In this document: positions 12,380-23,690 of the stretch, piece after piece
Numbering within the stretch: the stretch's first letter is position 1
Layout of the letters: each line of letters begins with the position of its first letter
Origin: Viola odorata
Lineage: Eukaryota; Streptophyta; Magnoliopsida; Malpighiales; Violaceae
DNA length: 64,000 bases
Assembly: GCA_963691705.1 (NCBI GenBank)
Contig: OY829544.1
Coordinates: 1,309,501 to 1,373,500, forward strand
Reading direction: 5' to 3'
The notes under the pieces: model-generated
The model's database searches: none
Seen by the model: only the letters and a program-made list of their open reading frames with translations
Told to the model about the DNA's origin: nothing
Position numbers and translations under genes: made by a program

Positions 12380-13805
12380 AGTGTGTAAGGCTCTGGCCTC
12401 CAGGTTCTACCTGGGGAAGAGCTTTTAAAATAAGTACTGTGTGAAAATCATTTCTGAAAAAAGCAGTATGCTGTTTGGTAAATATTTTTTAAAAGTGTTG
12501 TGAGATACTAGAAGCTGTTTATGGTGTTTGGTAAAAATTGCTGTTAAAACTATAATTGGTATGTAAAATGACTATAAAGGACACGATGCATTTTTATGGT
12601 TTAAAAATCTGAAATGACCAAAATGTCTCTAAATTTAATGCCGATTCAGCTGTTCGAACTAAATGTTCGATTAATACACACACAATTTAATTTGATAAAT
12701 ACAATATTTTAGTTAATTAATAAAAAATCAAAAATTCGAGCAAACTGTTTATCGTATTATCAAATTGAAGACACCTAATTAATCTAAAGGATGAGTATGA
12801 ATTATTAAACAACAGATAAACTAACAATTTAAACAAATTGATTAGCAATTGGATTTATGAAGAGTTTGGCTTAAGAATATTTTTTTCCAGTTTCTTAACA
12901 ATTTAATTTGATTAATTTGGGAGAGGATTTGAAATTGGGCAGAAACCCAAATTCACCTCTCAATTACTAATTCCTCCAGCACCGCCGTTGCTGCTCACGG
13001 CCGTCCCTCCAGCACCGCCGCGTCTCACCACCGCAGACCTTCCTTCACCTAATCAAAAATCCCAAAAACAAAACCCGAAGTTAAGCTAGGCATTTTAACA
13101 AACACCTTACCCACGCCATATTTTATACAACACATTCATCACCTTTGCCTCGCTTACCACCTCTGTCAACCTGACCATAATCACAAATCTTTTCTATACC
13201 TCCGTCACCAAATTAAACCGGCCAATCAAATCTCCGCCGCTTCACCAAATCAAAACTCAAACCCAACCACCCATCAAAACTCATCTCTTTTCCTCCGCCA
13301 AATCGAACATCTCCCACAGCCTCACTAAACCAACCAAATCTACCCGTTCTAGCAAAGGGAGAGATGGGAAACAAATGAAAGAGATGGTGAGGGTTGATGA
13401 TGGTGTTGCGGCGGTGATGATGGAGGAGGCCGAGAGGGAGAGATGGTGAGCGGCGATGAGGAGAGCGAGAGAGAGAGAAGAGGAGAACAAGGCAGCCACG
13501 GGAAATGAGAAAGAATTGGGTTTTTTTTGGGTAATTTATACTTGGTTTTTTTGTAAATAAGAAGGATAGTGGGGGATATTTTTGTCAAAAAAACTAAAGG
13601 CCAGCTTCCCGTGTTTTCTTCAAAAGCCACTTTCTGCTACTGCTCTATTTTTCAGCAGTGAAGAATAGAGGTAAAATACAAAGAAAACCCAAAGCACTTC
13701 CGTGAAAAGCTCTATTGGGAAGGTGTTACCAAACACCTTTTAAGTGCTTTTGGGTTGGAAAAGTGCTTTTCCCAATCCAAACCGGGGGCCAAACTAGCAC
13801 TAAGC
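12380..13805. mobile_element. hAT-like non-autonomous element (about 1.4 kb)
   Basis: The left end (AGGCTCTGGCCTCCAGGTT, then GGGGAAGAGCTTTT) is a degenerate inverted match of the right end (AAAAGTGCTTTTCCC, then AACCGGGGGCCAAACTAGCA). Both sub-terminal regions carry the TGTTTGGTAAA / TTACCAAACACC phrases common in plant hAT elements. The interior has an unusual CG-richer stretch at about 12970-13500 with CACCGCCG repeats and a purine-rich block, possibly captured host sequence. No transposase is seen. Boundaries are approximate and no 8-bp duplication was confirmed. Confidence 0.55.
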
Positions 13806-14917
13806 CAAGGTCTACAAAAATTACCACTTTTTTGCTTCTATTATTGATTCTTTTCCAATCCATATGGTTTTTGCTTCTCTAATCGTCCCAGCACCGATTC
13901 TTTCTAAGTTTTTTTCGAGGCTGTCGTTGCTTTTTTAAGGCGTTAGTCCTGTCATTTTTTGTAAACAAAGAAGATTAGGGACTATCCAAGTTCAACCCGT
14001 TTAAGCACAAAATAAATACTATCACCTAGTTAAACATGTAATTTTCAATTTTATTTTTTCAAATACTAATTTTTATATTTATCTAAAAAATTATTGCTAA
14101 GTTTTTACTATCAAAAGTATATATTTCTAATAATTTCAGTAATATTCTACTTTTATTTTGTAAACTTTAGTCATTTAGAAATTATAAAATATAGAAGCCC
14201 AGATTACCTATGGGCCAACTTGAAATTCAGTCGGGCTGAGCATAAGCTCAAAAATCAGGCCTGAAAGCTTCCGTGTTTACTTCCGATTAAAGTCCAGCCC
14301 AGAGCATGACGTTTCTACTTCCGTCTCGTTTTATCAATTTGGCCCAAAGACGTTTCGGGACCCAACTTATGAGGGTTTGGACAATATAACACCCAAAATA
14401 GCTTTGTGTTTGTATCGGATACTGATAATTGCCCGACACGTATCCGATACACGAGCATACTTTAAAAAAAATAAAAAGTTAAATTTAAATTAAACACTTT
14501 GGGACTCTCTCTAAGTATAAGTGGACACATGAATCTAATTTTTTTTATTTTAACACGAGGTTTCAATAGTAATTTAAAAAAAATATATATAATAAAAAAA
14601 ATTAGGAAAGCTGTTTTTTGCTTTTTACTAGTTTCAATAGTTGAACAAAAGTATAATTTCTTTAATTTTCTTTAATTTCTCTAATAATAATTTCTCTATA
14701 TTATTTGAATTTTAAATAAAATAAAACTCTATTTCACACTTTCAGTTGACAAAAATAAAACGTCTTCCTCCAAACCCGTGATATCTTGATTATGAACATG
14801 TCGTTTACCTTTCACACTTCAGTTGACAAAAATAAGATCTCTTCCTTCCAAGTTCCAACTCCAAGCAATCAAATCTCCATGAAACGAATCACACATCGTC
14901 CACGTCACACCAAAATC
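13806..14917. other. Upstream region of cyclase gene 1, with an 80-bp offset direct repeat
   Basis: AT-rich promoter-side sequence. A phrase of about 40 bp (TTTCACACTTTCAGTTGACA, continuing AAAATAA...TCTTCCTCCA) at about 14734-14774 recurs at about 14811-14853. This is a local duplication just upstream of the start codon, and it encloses an in-frame upstream ATG at 14786. Otherwise nothing gene-like is seen. Confidence 0.45.
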
Positions 14918-16666
14918 ATGAGTCACCATTACACCCGCCATCATCTCCTTCTACTCGCTATCCTCTACACTTTCCTCTTCCTCCAACCCATCTCCTCCTC
15001 CTCCTCATCCGACGAATCCTGCCCCGCCGTCTCCGATGTCTCGTGCGGCGATACCTCCGATGGAGATCTCCCCCCTCCTCCGCGGAACGAAGTCCACGGG
15101 AACGGAAGGATAATAGACATCACGCACAGGTACGTGAACGACATGCCGTCTTATGGCTCCACGGACGGGATTGGGCAGTTCGTGAAGCTCGCGAGCAGCA
15201 TAAAGAACGGGTCGAGTTACAATGGATCCGAAATGAAACTGATCGTACACCACGGCACACACGTCGATGCGCCCGGTCACTTCTACGATCATTACTACGA
15301 TGCTGGATACGATATTGACACGCTTGATTTAGACGTTCTTAATGGTAACTAATTTAGTAGTAATTTTAATTTACTGCTTGAAAGTTGAATCCCATTGTTT
15401 TCCAGTCCCTCCGGTTGGGTCGGGCAGGGTCTTGAAGCATTACTGTAATGGTGTTAATTAGAGTGATTATTGATGTAAAATTGGAAGAGACCTGGATTCT
15501 TTTTGTTGATTTTCTTTTATTATTTGCTTGCTGCAGGGCCTGCGCTGTTAATTGATGTTCCAAGGAATACTAACATCACTGGTATGTGTTTGTTGTTTTG
15601 AATTGGGGTCTGATGAGTGATGAGAGCTTGCATTTTGTGTGTTTTTGTGATGAACTGTTCATATTGCAGCTGAGGTAATGAAGTCTTTGAAAATTCCCAA
15701 GGGAGTGCGTCGCGTGCTTTTCAGAACTGCAAATACTGACAAGTGAGTCTTCATCTGTTACATTTACCATTCATTCATTTTCTTTTCCCTGATCAGACCC
15801 TTTTGTGTGAGATTGATGCTTGTAGTCTCGAATTTTAGTTAGTCTTGCATTTACGGATTTGGAAATTTATGAGTTGATCGTATTTCTAGAATTTAAGACT
15901 GTTACTCTTGTGGACAAGTTTGCAGAATGTGCAAACTGCAGATGTAGCAATATTTATTTACAATCTTTTTGACATAGAAGTACTGCTGTATTATGTTTGA
16001 CAGAATTTATTCTGATTTCAGGAAGCTTATGTTGAAGAAGGAGTTTGATTCAAGCTTTACTGGGTTTGTTGAGGATGGCGCTAAATGGCTGGTTGAAAAT
16101 ACAGACATTAAACTTGTTGGTACTTGTTACTAAACTGAATAAAAACCAAATCGGGTCCTGGGTCTCACTCAAGACTTTATAGTTTTTGAGTCCAGTGGTT
16201 CATTGACAGTAAGATTCCAATGATATCGCTCGAAGATCGAATTTGAACGTTCACATTTCCGTTGTCAACCACCCGTTAATAGCGTAACTCTTCAATTTAA
16301 TGTCTCTGTTATGAAATGCAGGACTTGACTACTTATCTGTAGCAGCTCATACTGATGCAGCCCCAGTTCACCATGTTTTCCTTAAGAGCAGGGTAAGGAA
16401 ATATATCTGTCGATTTCTTTGAGTTACGGTTTTTCTACGTTGTTTAAACTCTCAGTTGATCAGATCATTTTGGTTAAAAAACAGCTTTCTTGTTTCTAAA
16501 TGTTAAGGGGAAATTTAATGCAGAACTGAACATGTTTCAGGAAATCATTCTTGTTGAAGGCCTAAAACTCGACAACGTTACAGCCGGGCTATATCAAGTG
16601 AGTTGTTTACCTCTGCGGTTGTTCGGTGCCGAGGCATCACCAGCAAGATGCATTCTTGTGAAATAA
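14918..16666 (+). CDS. Metal-dependent cyclase / kynurenine formamidase-like protein, copy 1
   Basis: Secreted or ER-entering protein of the plant CYCLASE family (fold shared with bacterial kynurenine formamidase); the in vivo substrate is not established. Six exons: 14918-15344, 15537-15581, 15670-15742, 16022-16119, 16322-16392 and 16541-16666, giving 279 residues. The ATG at 14918 places a signal peptide ([20 protein letters not shown]) near the N-terminus; in-frame ATGs at 14786 and 14880 would bury it. Zinc-site motif [12 protein letters not shown] is complete. The later conserved His ([11 protein letters not shown]) and Glu ([10 protein letters not shown]) are present. The C-terminus [20 protein letters not shown] is typical. 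Introns 2-5 and exons 2-6 are nearly identical to the second copy, while exon 1 is very different. A MITE starts 4 bp after the stop codon. Confidence 0.92.
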
Positions 16667-16670
16667 TGTA

Positions 16671-16883
16671 CTCCCTCCGGTCCGAAATGTATGATGTTTT
16701 AGCATTTGCTTTTACTGTTCCGGAACGTATCTTAAGACGGCCGGAACAGTCACTATTTGAGACAATTTTGCCCCGAATTTTTTCTCGGAAGTACGTTAAG
16801 GATTAACATACGTTCGAAAAAAAGTACGAAATTTTTTGGGGTCAAATAGTGCCTCATCCGGCCTCCTCGATATGCGTTCCCTA
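16671..16883. mobile_element. Stowaway-like MITE, right end missing
   Basis: It starts CTCCCTCCGGTCCG directly after a TA dinucleotide, the Stowaway signature. The body has the same palindromic core (cACTATTTGAGACAATTTTG, AAGTACGTTAAGGATTAAC) as the complete element at 54558-54817, but the last 50-60 bp including the GAGGGAG end are absent. The second cyclase gene lacks this insert at the equivalent place, so it inserted after, or was lost during, the duplication. Confidence 0.75.
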
Positions 16884-18701
16884 GTAGTTGTTTGTTACCA
16901 ATTTAAATACTTAAAATAAACTGGTATGTTGATCTATTGGAAATTAGCATCCCATCAGGCTTTATATTCTGTTAGTTACAGGCAACGTAGGAAGCCTAAG
17001 TTACTACTGCTTTAGTTAATTTTAGTATGCTGTGCTTCAAGCAAAGAAATGACAGATGCAAGATAAAACTAACATGAATGAGAAATTTGAAATCTTAGTT
17101 ATGCTTTTTACAATTGTTTTTAGTTTATAATTTAGTGACAATATAATTTTTGGATTTTTCTAGTCTATTCTCTTTTATATAAGCCTACTATATTTTTAAA
17201 AAAAGTTGACATCTAAAAAGCATTTCGTTTATAAAAAAAAATATTTATCACAAGTAAAGTTATTTTATAATAAAAATATATACAAATTAAATTTTAATAA
17301 TATATGAATCGACCTGTTTCTAGTCGTGTCGTGTTTTAAATTTTTTAAAATTGTTGTATCGGAGTATCGTATTTGTGTCTGTATCTGTACTTTATGGATT
17401 GACATCCAACTTTTGTGTCGTTAGACACTTTAACACTAATACCGCTAATTTGTAAACCTTATCCGTTAATTGCATTAAAAACTTATTTGTGTATTTTTGG
17501 TTTGTATTTTTCATATTTATTCTTAGAATTGCTTTTAATTTTCCTTAAATGTAGAAAGTAATAATGAGAAGTAATGCAGAAGAGTGAAATCTTTAAAAAA
17601 AGAAATTAGACAATCTCTTCCCACCGATAAAAAAAGAATAAATGGAGGGTTTTTTAAGGAACGAGGAAATAATAAATAAAACAATAAAATTACAGAAAAT
17701 ATAATTATAAATGTGTAAAAATAAAGTATTAAAAATTAAGTCTTTGATTCTGGACGGAAGAGGTCTGGTTGGGGCGAGGCAAGCGCACTTGAGGGGGCGT
17801 TGAGATCCATCATCGCTTGCAGATCTGGCGGATTGGGAGGCGCCGCCGAGCATGGAGGATGTGAAGGCACGGGAGTGGTAGAGCGGGGGTGGATCGGAAG
17901 GTGAGGCAGGAAAGGGAAGAAAAGCGGAGATCGTTATGGAGATAACCATTGGTACTGGATTTGAAGGCTTGGTTAATTGGTTATAGCAGGTGGTTTGGTG
18001 TTGTATTGGTTTTTTTAACCATGATTTTCTTTGGTTTATTATTGGAGAATGATAAACAAACAATGTGTTGTGCAGTTGCAATCTCATGATTTGGAACCAT
18101 TAATTACCTTGTTCTTCCCCTTGGTATGACAATATTTTGATTATTGAGGAAGGTGGAAGTGGTGGAGAGGAAGGAGATGATGACCGTATAAGTGGGGTCC
18201 ACATAGGTTGGCAAAAAATTATTTCTGTGAAATTTTATATTTTTCATAATTATCTGTATTTTTTTTTTATAATTTAAAATAACTTTTTAACGGTTTTTAT
18301 TTAGTTCAGTACTCACTTACCAACAAGTTTAATGTTTGAGGCCTTCCATTGCTTGCCCCTAAGGCTGCTTGGTGCTGAGGGATCACCTACCTATTCGATG
18401 CATTCTCATCAAATGATAATTTTCGTTGTAAGTTTCCGCCTTGTTTTCAGTAAGGATTTATCTTACTATCTGAGAAGCAAAATCTTGGCCCTGTAATTCT
18501 CTCCATGTTCTCTGCACACCAATAGGTGCTTTAAGACAAAATGCATTGTGATTTTCTATTACTGATATTTTTTCTGTTTGTTGATGGACTGATGTATTCA
18601 TGGCAACAGGCTAATTTCTGGCAGGAACGCAGTGTGTAATTTTTTTGTATATTCAAAGATGGTGCTTATCTGGATGGGAAACAGGGAGGGTACCTGTCCG
18701 C
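16884..18701. other. Intergenic between cyclase copies
   Basis: The first part, to about 17090, is 3' flank shared with the second cyclase copy. The rest is AT-rich. It includes a segment (about 17750-17960) with a CG-richer open frame on the minus strand that matches no family I know. The area around 18330-18440 echoes the cyclase 3' end: CCTTCCATTGCTTGCCCCTA, then GGTGCTGAGGGATCACC and a TGCATTCTCATCAAATGATAAT phrase. It may be a relic of a third cyclase 3' exon. Confidence 0.4.
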
Positions 18702-18920
18702 CAGACGGAGTATTCCGTTAAAGGCCCTAGCTCAGGCTCGAGTATTATCGGGCCTTAGAGGGAATACTGCAGCCTACACTTAGAGCAAGGGGCGGAGGGT
18801 AACGTGAATATTGTACCTTGATAATTTGGTTGAATTAAATGAAACTTGAAATTGGAATGTTCAAAACCTCTAATTATATCTTCTTCTTTCTTTTCTTTTA
18901 TATATATATATATATATATA

Positions 18921-18956
<36 letters not shown>

Positions 18957-19200
18957 TCCTACTCCTACTGCTACGGCTACCGCTACCGCTAGAACAAGTA
19001 ATTTACGTACCTATCTATATATTTGACCATTCCGGAACCAAACTTCAACAACGCCGGCCGGGTGTCGGGAAGACTCTCACTAAGTGTTGAAAATTTATCT
19101 TCTTGTTATACATTTTCCATTTATTCTTGTTTGTTTTTAATTTATATTACTTTGTGGCTTTGTATCAATCAAGTTTCAAATATTATTTGATCTCGGCGAT
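18702..19200. repeat. Duplicated cyclase promoter block, copy A
   Basis: Matches 19962-20400 (the sequence just upstream of cyclase gene 2) over most of its length. Shared phrases include GGCTCGAGTATTATCGGG/GGCTGGAGTATTATCGGG, TTGGTTGAATTAAATGAAA and TACCTATCTATATATTTGACC, continuing CATTCC, then CTAAGTGTTGAAAATT. It contains TA and TTA microsatellites at about 18900-18953. It is not followed by a cyclase exon 1, so it appears to be an orphan promoter copy. Confidence 0.7.
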
Positions 19201-19961
19201 GGCCCACTACTGTCACATGATTTATCCAACACATCTCATGACTTGCATCCATCACTTAAAGTTTAGCCGAATCTAAGATTAGCACCCCCGTTATTCGTCT
19301 CTCATGCACGTGCACGACTCGAGCGAAGCCTCGTTACTCTCGGAACTTGCCAAGGTCTCTTGTGCACTTCTCATAAAGAAAGACTTCTCTTGTCCTTAAC
19401 CATTACTCACACGCATGACAAGCAAGATTTCCTCGATCCTTCTACACACACTCGCTTAACCTCTCGGCCATGCTTATATGTGACTCTCAGCCACGTTCCC
19501 ATGCGCGCCTTTCGGCCACGCTGCTCACCCGTAACACAGGGCAAGGGTCTTCATCCATTCTCAAACCTTTAGATAGAACTTCCGCATCCACACTCGCTAT
19601 CCAAATTCAGCCTCGTCCCTCTTTAGACAGCACACTATTATCCCTCAACACGAACTTAGTTAGAAATGGCCATGATAGTCAAGCTATCATTGCAACGCCC
19701 GTTACATAACACTGAATACTCGCTCACACGCCTATATCGCAATGCACAGGAGAAGCTCATTTAGACAAGCATACTCTAGTATCTTGCTCAAGAAAAAGTG
19801 AGACTCATCACACCCATAAATACTTTCTTTCACATAACCGATAAGGGACAATTCGTCACATCCTTACGCGCTCGGTACGTCTCAGCATCTATGTTAAAAC
19901 TAGACTTGAACACCAAAATCTAAAATTTAACAGTACATATTCGTCAGATGAAATATTCTAT
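19201..19961. other. Unassigned sequence between promoter copies
   Basis: Higher-GC sequence without convincing coding frames. The style (repeated CTCTCGGCCA / CTTTCGGCCAC / CTCTCAGCCAC phrases) suggests a piece of an LTR retrotransposon, but no termini or target duplication could be found. Confidence 0.3.
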
Positions 19962-20400
19962 TAAATAGCCTAGTTCAGGCTGGAGTATTATCGGGATCTT
20001 AAAGAATACTTCAGCTTACACTTAGAGCAAGTGGGCGGAGGGTGTCAAGAGGATGAGTTGAAATCTGGTAACGTAATGATTTGGTTGAATTAAATGAAAT
20101 TGGAAATTGGAATGTTCAAAACTACAAGTAATTATATTTTTTTTTATTATTATTATTATAACTGTAATTATTATAACAATAATAATAATAATTATTATTG
20201 TTGTTGTACCTATCTATATATTTGACCATTCCAAAATTCAAACTTCAAGAATGCCGGCCGGGGCTAAGTGTTGAAAATTCATCTTGTTATAAAGTTTCCA
20301 TTTTTTCTTGTTTGTTTTTAATTTTATATCACTTTGTGGATTTGTATGATTGTATCAATCAAGTTTCAAATATTAGCCGATCTCGCCATGTCCCACCACT
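19962..20400. repeat. Duplicated cyclase promoter block, copy B
   Basis: The promoter-proximal counterpart of the 18702-19200 block. It contains ATT/AAT microsatellites at about 20140-20200 and lies about 100 bp upstream of the cyclase 2 start codon. Confidence 0.7.
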
Positions 20401-20496
20401 ACCACGTGGTTTGGACAAGTCCCATCTATACATACTACACAAATTCTACCATACCTAGCCATAAGCATGCTTCACACACCTAACTAACTAATTAAC

Positions 20497-22818
20497 ATGA
20501 CCACCACAATGTTCCATCTCCTCCTCCTCTTGATTACTCTAGCCACTACCACCAGATCACTCGCCAGAGAGGTGTACGGCAATGGCAGAATCTTCGATAT
20601 CACGCACGAGGTGAACCCGAACTTACCCTCGTGGGATTCGAAGAATGGGTTGGGCAAGGTCGTGCGGCTGGTATCTAGCATGAAGAATGGTTCGCTGTCG
20701 AATAATTCGGAGATGAAGATGTCTACGCACACCGGCACCCATATTGATGCGCCTGGCCATTTCTATGAGGAGTACTACGAAGCTGGGTATAATGTCAATA
20801 CACTCGACCTAGATGTGCTTACCGGTTAGAATCTCTATAATCTACATCTGCCAATAGTTAATTAATTCAAAATTTAATTCCTGCACCACCAGTGATTAGC
20901 ATCTAACCAGTTCTATTCCACCCACTAATTTCTCTCCACAATAGTGAGGTTGTCTGTTAAAAAGACCTGGATTATTTTTGTTGATTTTCTTTTATTATTT
21001 GCTTGCTGCAGGGCCTGCGCTGTTAATTGATGTTCCAAGGAATAGTAACATCACGGGTATGTGTTTGGTGTTTTGAATTGGGTTCTGATGAGTGATGAGA
21101 GCTTGCATTTTGTGTGTTTTTGTGATGAACTGTTCATATTGCAGCTGAGGTGATGAAGTCTTTGAAAATTCCCAAGGGAGTGCGTCGCGTGCTTTTCAGA
21201 ACTGCAAATACTGACAAGTGAGTCTTCATCTGTTACATTTACCATTCATTTTCTTTTTCCCCGATCATACCCTTTTGTGTGAGATTGATGCTTGTAGTCT
21301 CGAATTTCAGTTCTGTTGGAAAATTAGAACAGCTGGAAAAACAGACAGACAGAGGACTGGTGCAGTCCTTCTTGTCTGCAAATTCTGGAAAGAACACTTT
21401 CTGGAAATTCTGGAAATTCTACTACAAACACAAGTTCAACTTCATTTAATAATTAAACAACAATTACAGTACACAAACATCTCACATAAAACATTACAGA
21501 GACAATCTTTTCTAATTCTACACATGGTAGAACAAGCTACAGATGAGAGTGGTGTGATCTTTGTCACACTTTTATACTCTGTGAGTGGTGTGCCAACACT
21601 GTGCAACACTCTTTAACTCTCAATCTGCCTTTGTGGGAACTCCACACTCTTTTACTCTTGAGTGGTGTGCCAACACTGTGCAACACTCTTCAACTCTCAA
21701 TCTGCCTTTGTGGGAACTCCTCTGTGGTTCCTCACTCATCTGCTCTGTTCTGTCTCTTTGGGTGGGAACGTTTGTTCCTCCTCTTCTACGCACAACACAC
21801 ACATATATATATATATAAGTTGTAAACCAATTACAAACAAGCAAGTGTCCTTCTAGTGTATTCTTCTTCTTTCCAACTCTACTCTTTGACTCCTCTTTCT
21901 AGAGTCTTCTTCTTCTTTGACTTGAGTTGGTGCTGACTTTCAACAAGTTCTGTCTTGCATTTACAGTTTTGGAAATTTATGAGTTGATAGTATTTCTAGA
22001 ATTTAAGACTGTTACTCTTGTGGAAAAATTTGCAGAATGTGCAAACTGAAGATGTAGCAATATTATTTATTTACAATCTTTTTGACATAGAAGTACTGCT
22101 GAATTATGTTTGACATAGAATTTATTCTGATTTCAGGAAGCTTATGTTCAAGAAGGAGTTTGATTCAAGCTTTACTGCGTTTACTGAGGATGGCGCTAAA
22201 TGGCTGGTTGAAAATACAAACATTAAACTTGTTGGTAAGTGTTACTGAACTAAATAAAAACCAAATCGGGTCCTGGGTCTCACTCAACACTTTATATTTT
22301 TTGAGTCCGGTGGTTCATTGACAGTAAGATTCCAATTATTGCAATCATTGGAATCGCTCGAAGATCGAATTTGAATGTTCACATTTCCGTTGTCAGCCAG
22401 CCGTTAATAGTGTAACTCTTCAATTTAATGTGTCCGTTATGAAATGCAGGACTTGACTACTTATCTGTAGCAACTCGTACTGATGCAGTCCCAGTTCACC
22501 GTGCTTTCCTTAAGAGCAGGGTAAGGAAATATATCTGTCAATTTCTTTAAGTTACGTTTTTTCTACGTTGTTTACTCTCTCAGTTGATCAGATCATTTTG
22601 GTTAACAGTTTCTGGTTCATATAAAAGAAAAAACAGCTTTCTTGTTTCTAAATGTTAAGGGGAAATTTAATGCAGAACTGAACATGTTTCAGGAAATCGT
22701 TCTTGTTGAAGGCCTAAAACTCGACGACGTTAAGGCCGGGCTATATCAAATGAGTTGTTTACCTCTGCGGTTGTTCGGTGCTGAGGCAGCACCAGCCAGA
22801 TGCATTCTTGTGAAATAA
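20497..22818 (+). CDS. Metal-dependent cyclase-like protein, copy 2 (apparent chimera)
   Basis: Tandem paralogue of the cyclase at 14918-16666. Six exons: 20497-20824, 21012-21056, 21145-21217, 22137-22234, 22450-22520 and 22693-22818, giving 246 residues. It has a shorter signal peptide ([18 protein letters not shown]) and lacks the Ser/Asp/Pro-rich insert that copy 1 carries before the NGRI motif. The zinc-site motif [12 protein letters not shown], the later His in [10 protein letters not shown] and the Glu in IVLVEGLKL are all kept, so the enzyme is probably functional. Exon 1 is strongly diverged from copy 1. From about position 20955 onward, introns and exons are nearly the same. Fourteen amino-acid changes fall in exons 4-6 but only one in exons 2-3. 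Intron 3 holds a solo LTR. Confidence 0.9.
21314..21945. mobile_element. Solo LTR (Copia-like style) in intron 3 of cyclase 2
   Basis: A 632-bp insert absent from the same intron of copy 1. It begins TGTTGGAAAATT and ends CTTTCAACA (TG...CA with a short inverted repeat). It is flanked on both sides by the 5-bp duplication AGTTC (21309-21313 and 21946-21950). No internal retrotransposon genes are present, so this is a solo LTR left by recombination. It carries an internal 77-bp tandem duplication (first unit 21583-21659, second from 21660). Confidence 0.9.
21583..21720. repeat. 77-bp tandem duplication inside the solo LTR
   Basis: GAGTGGTGTGCCAACACTG starts at 21583 and again at 21660, and the similarity continues to TTTGTGGGAACTCC at 21720. 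The second unit is slightly shorter. Confidence 0.85.
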
Positions 22819-23041
22819 TGTACAGTTGTTTGTTACCAATTTAAATACTTAAAATAAACTGGTATGTTATTGGAAATCATGCTTGTTGATCTAGCATCCC
22901 AACAGGCTTTATATTCCGTTAGTTACAGGCAACGTAGGAAGCCTAAGTTACTACTGCTTTAGTTAATTCACGCAAAGAAATGACAGATGCAAGATAAAAC
23001 TAACATGAATGAGAAAGATCCAAAAATCCAGGGATACCAAA
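22819..23041. other. 3' flank of cyclase 2, shared with copy 1
   Basis: Same sequence as the flank of copy 1 (ACAGGCAACGTAGGAAGCCT and surroundings). Homology stops near 23010, which marks the right edge of the duplicated segment. Confidence 0.6.
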
Positions 23042-23690
23042 TTATTCAAGCGTGCAGAACTGAAATAAGATTATATAGTTTAAATCTGTAAATGAAGAGG
23101 AAAAAAGAAAACAGAGAATGAGGAGGTGCAGAAAAATGAAGAGTCTTGAAACAGGTATAGAAACGGCTCGAATCCCACCGTTGCAGCATTTTGCAGGAGT
23201 ATAGGAACAGTTGTAGGCCATCCCTGCAGGCATTACAAGCATGAAGAAACGGGCGAGGTTGAAGTAACCCCTAGCTGGATGATTAATGCTTGTTTTGAGG
23301 ATGGTCTTAACCTTCTTCATAGCCCTACTTCTCATATCAAAGTAGGTAACATCCTCATCATCCGGGTCAAACGCTACTTGCATCCCACTAAACCATCCAT
23401 ATTCCATCCGATTCATCCGAACCACATGCTTCAAACTCCATTCTCCTGTATTGTAAACCTTCCATTTTGAGAACTATCTAGACCCAGCCATCGGTACCAT
23501 AATTGCAATGCTCTCTGGCAAACTCAAAGTCCTCATCTTCTTTTCAGCTCCCCCAACTTTGCGGGCGGTGTACCAATGATGTGGAACGGTCATCATCATC
23601 ATCATCATCATCCGGATTGAATTTGTAGGGATTGCAAAAAGCAAGAGTGTTTTGTCCGGCTTGACCCAACATAAGAGTCCATTAAAAAGG
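23042..23690 (-). pseudogene. Unrecognised gene remnant, possibly F-box-associated domain
   Basis: A minus-strand open frame (23434-23042) reads GEWSLKHV-like sequence followed by VAFDPDDEDVTYFDMRSRAM. This recalls the associated domain of plant F-box proteins, but only weakly. Upstream, 23690-23470, another frame has PHHWYTARKVGGAEKKMRTL and is separated from the first by an in-frame stop near 23478. The downstream part (NCSYTPAKCCNGG) runs into a hydrophobic tail with no clear end. No start codon and splice pattern could be built, so this is listed as a probable broken gene of unknown function. Confidence 0.3.

Noticed and set aside
13281..13630. Two overlapping minus-strand frames with signal-peptide-like starts
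   Set aside because: They lie inside the hAT-like element in a repetitive purine-rich block and match no family.
18839..19090. Plus-strand frame with a poly-Leu stretch
   Set aside because: It is translation of TA/TTA microsatellites in the duplicated promoter block, not a membrane protein.
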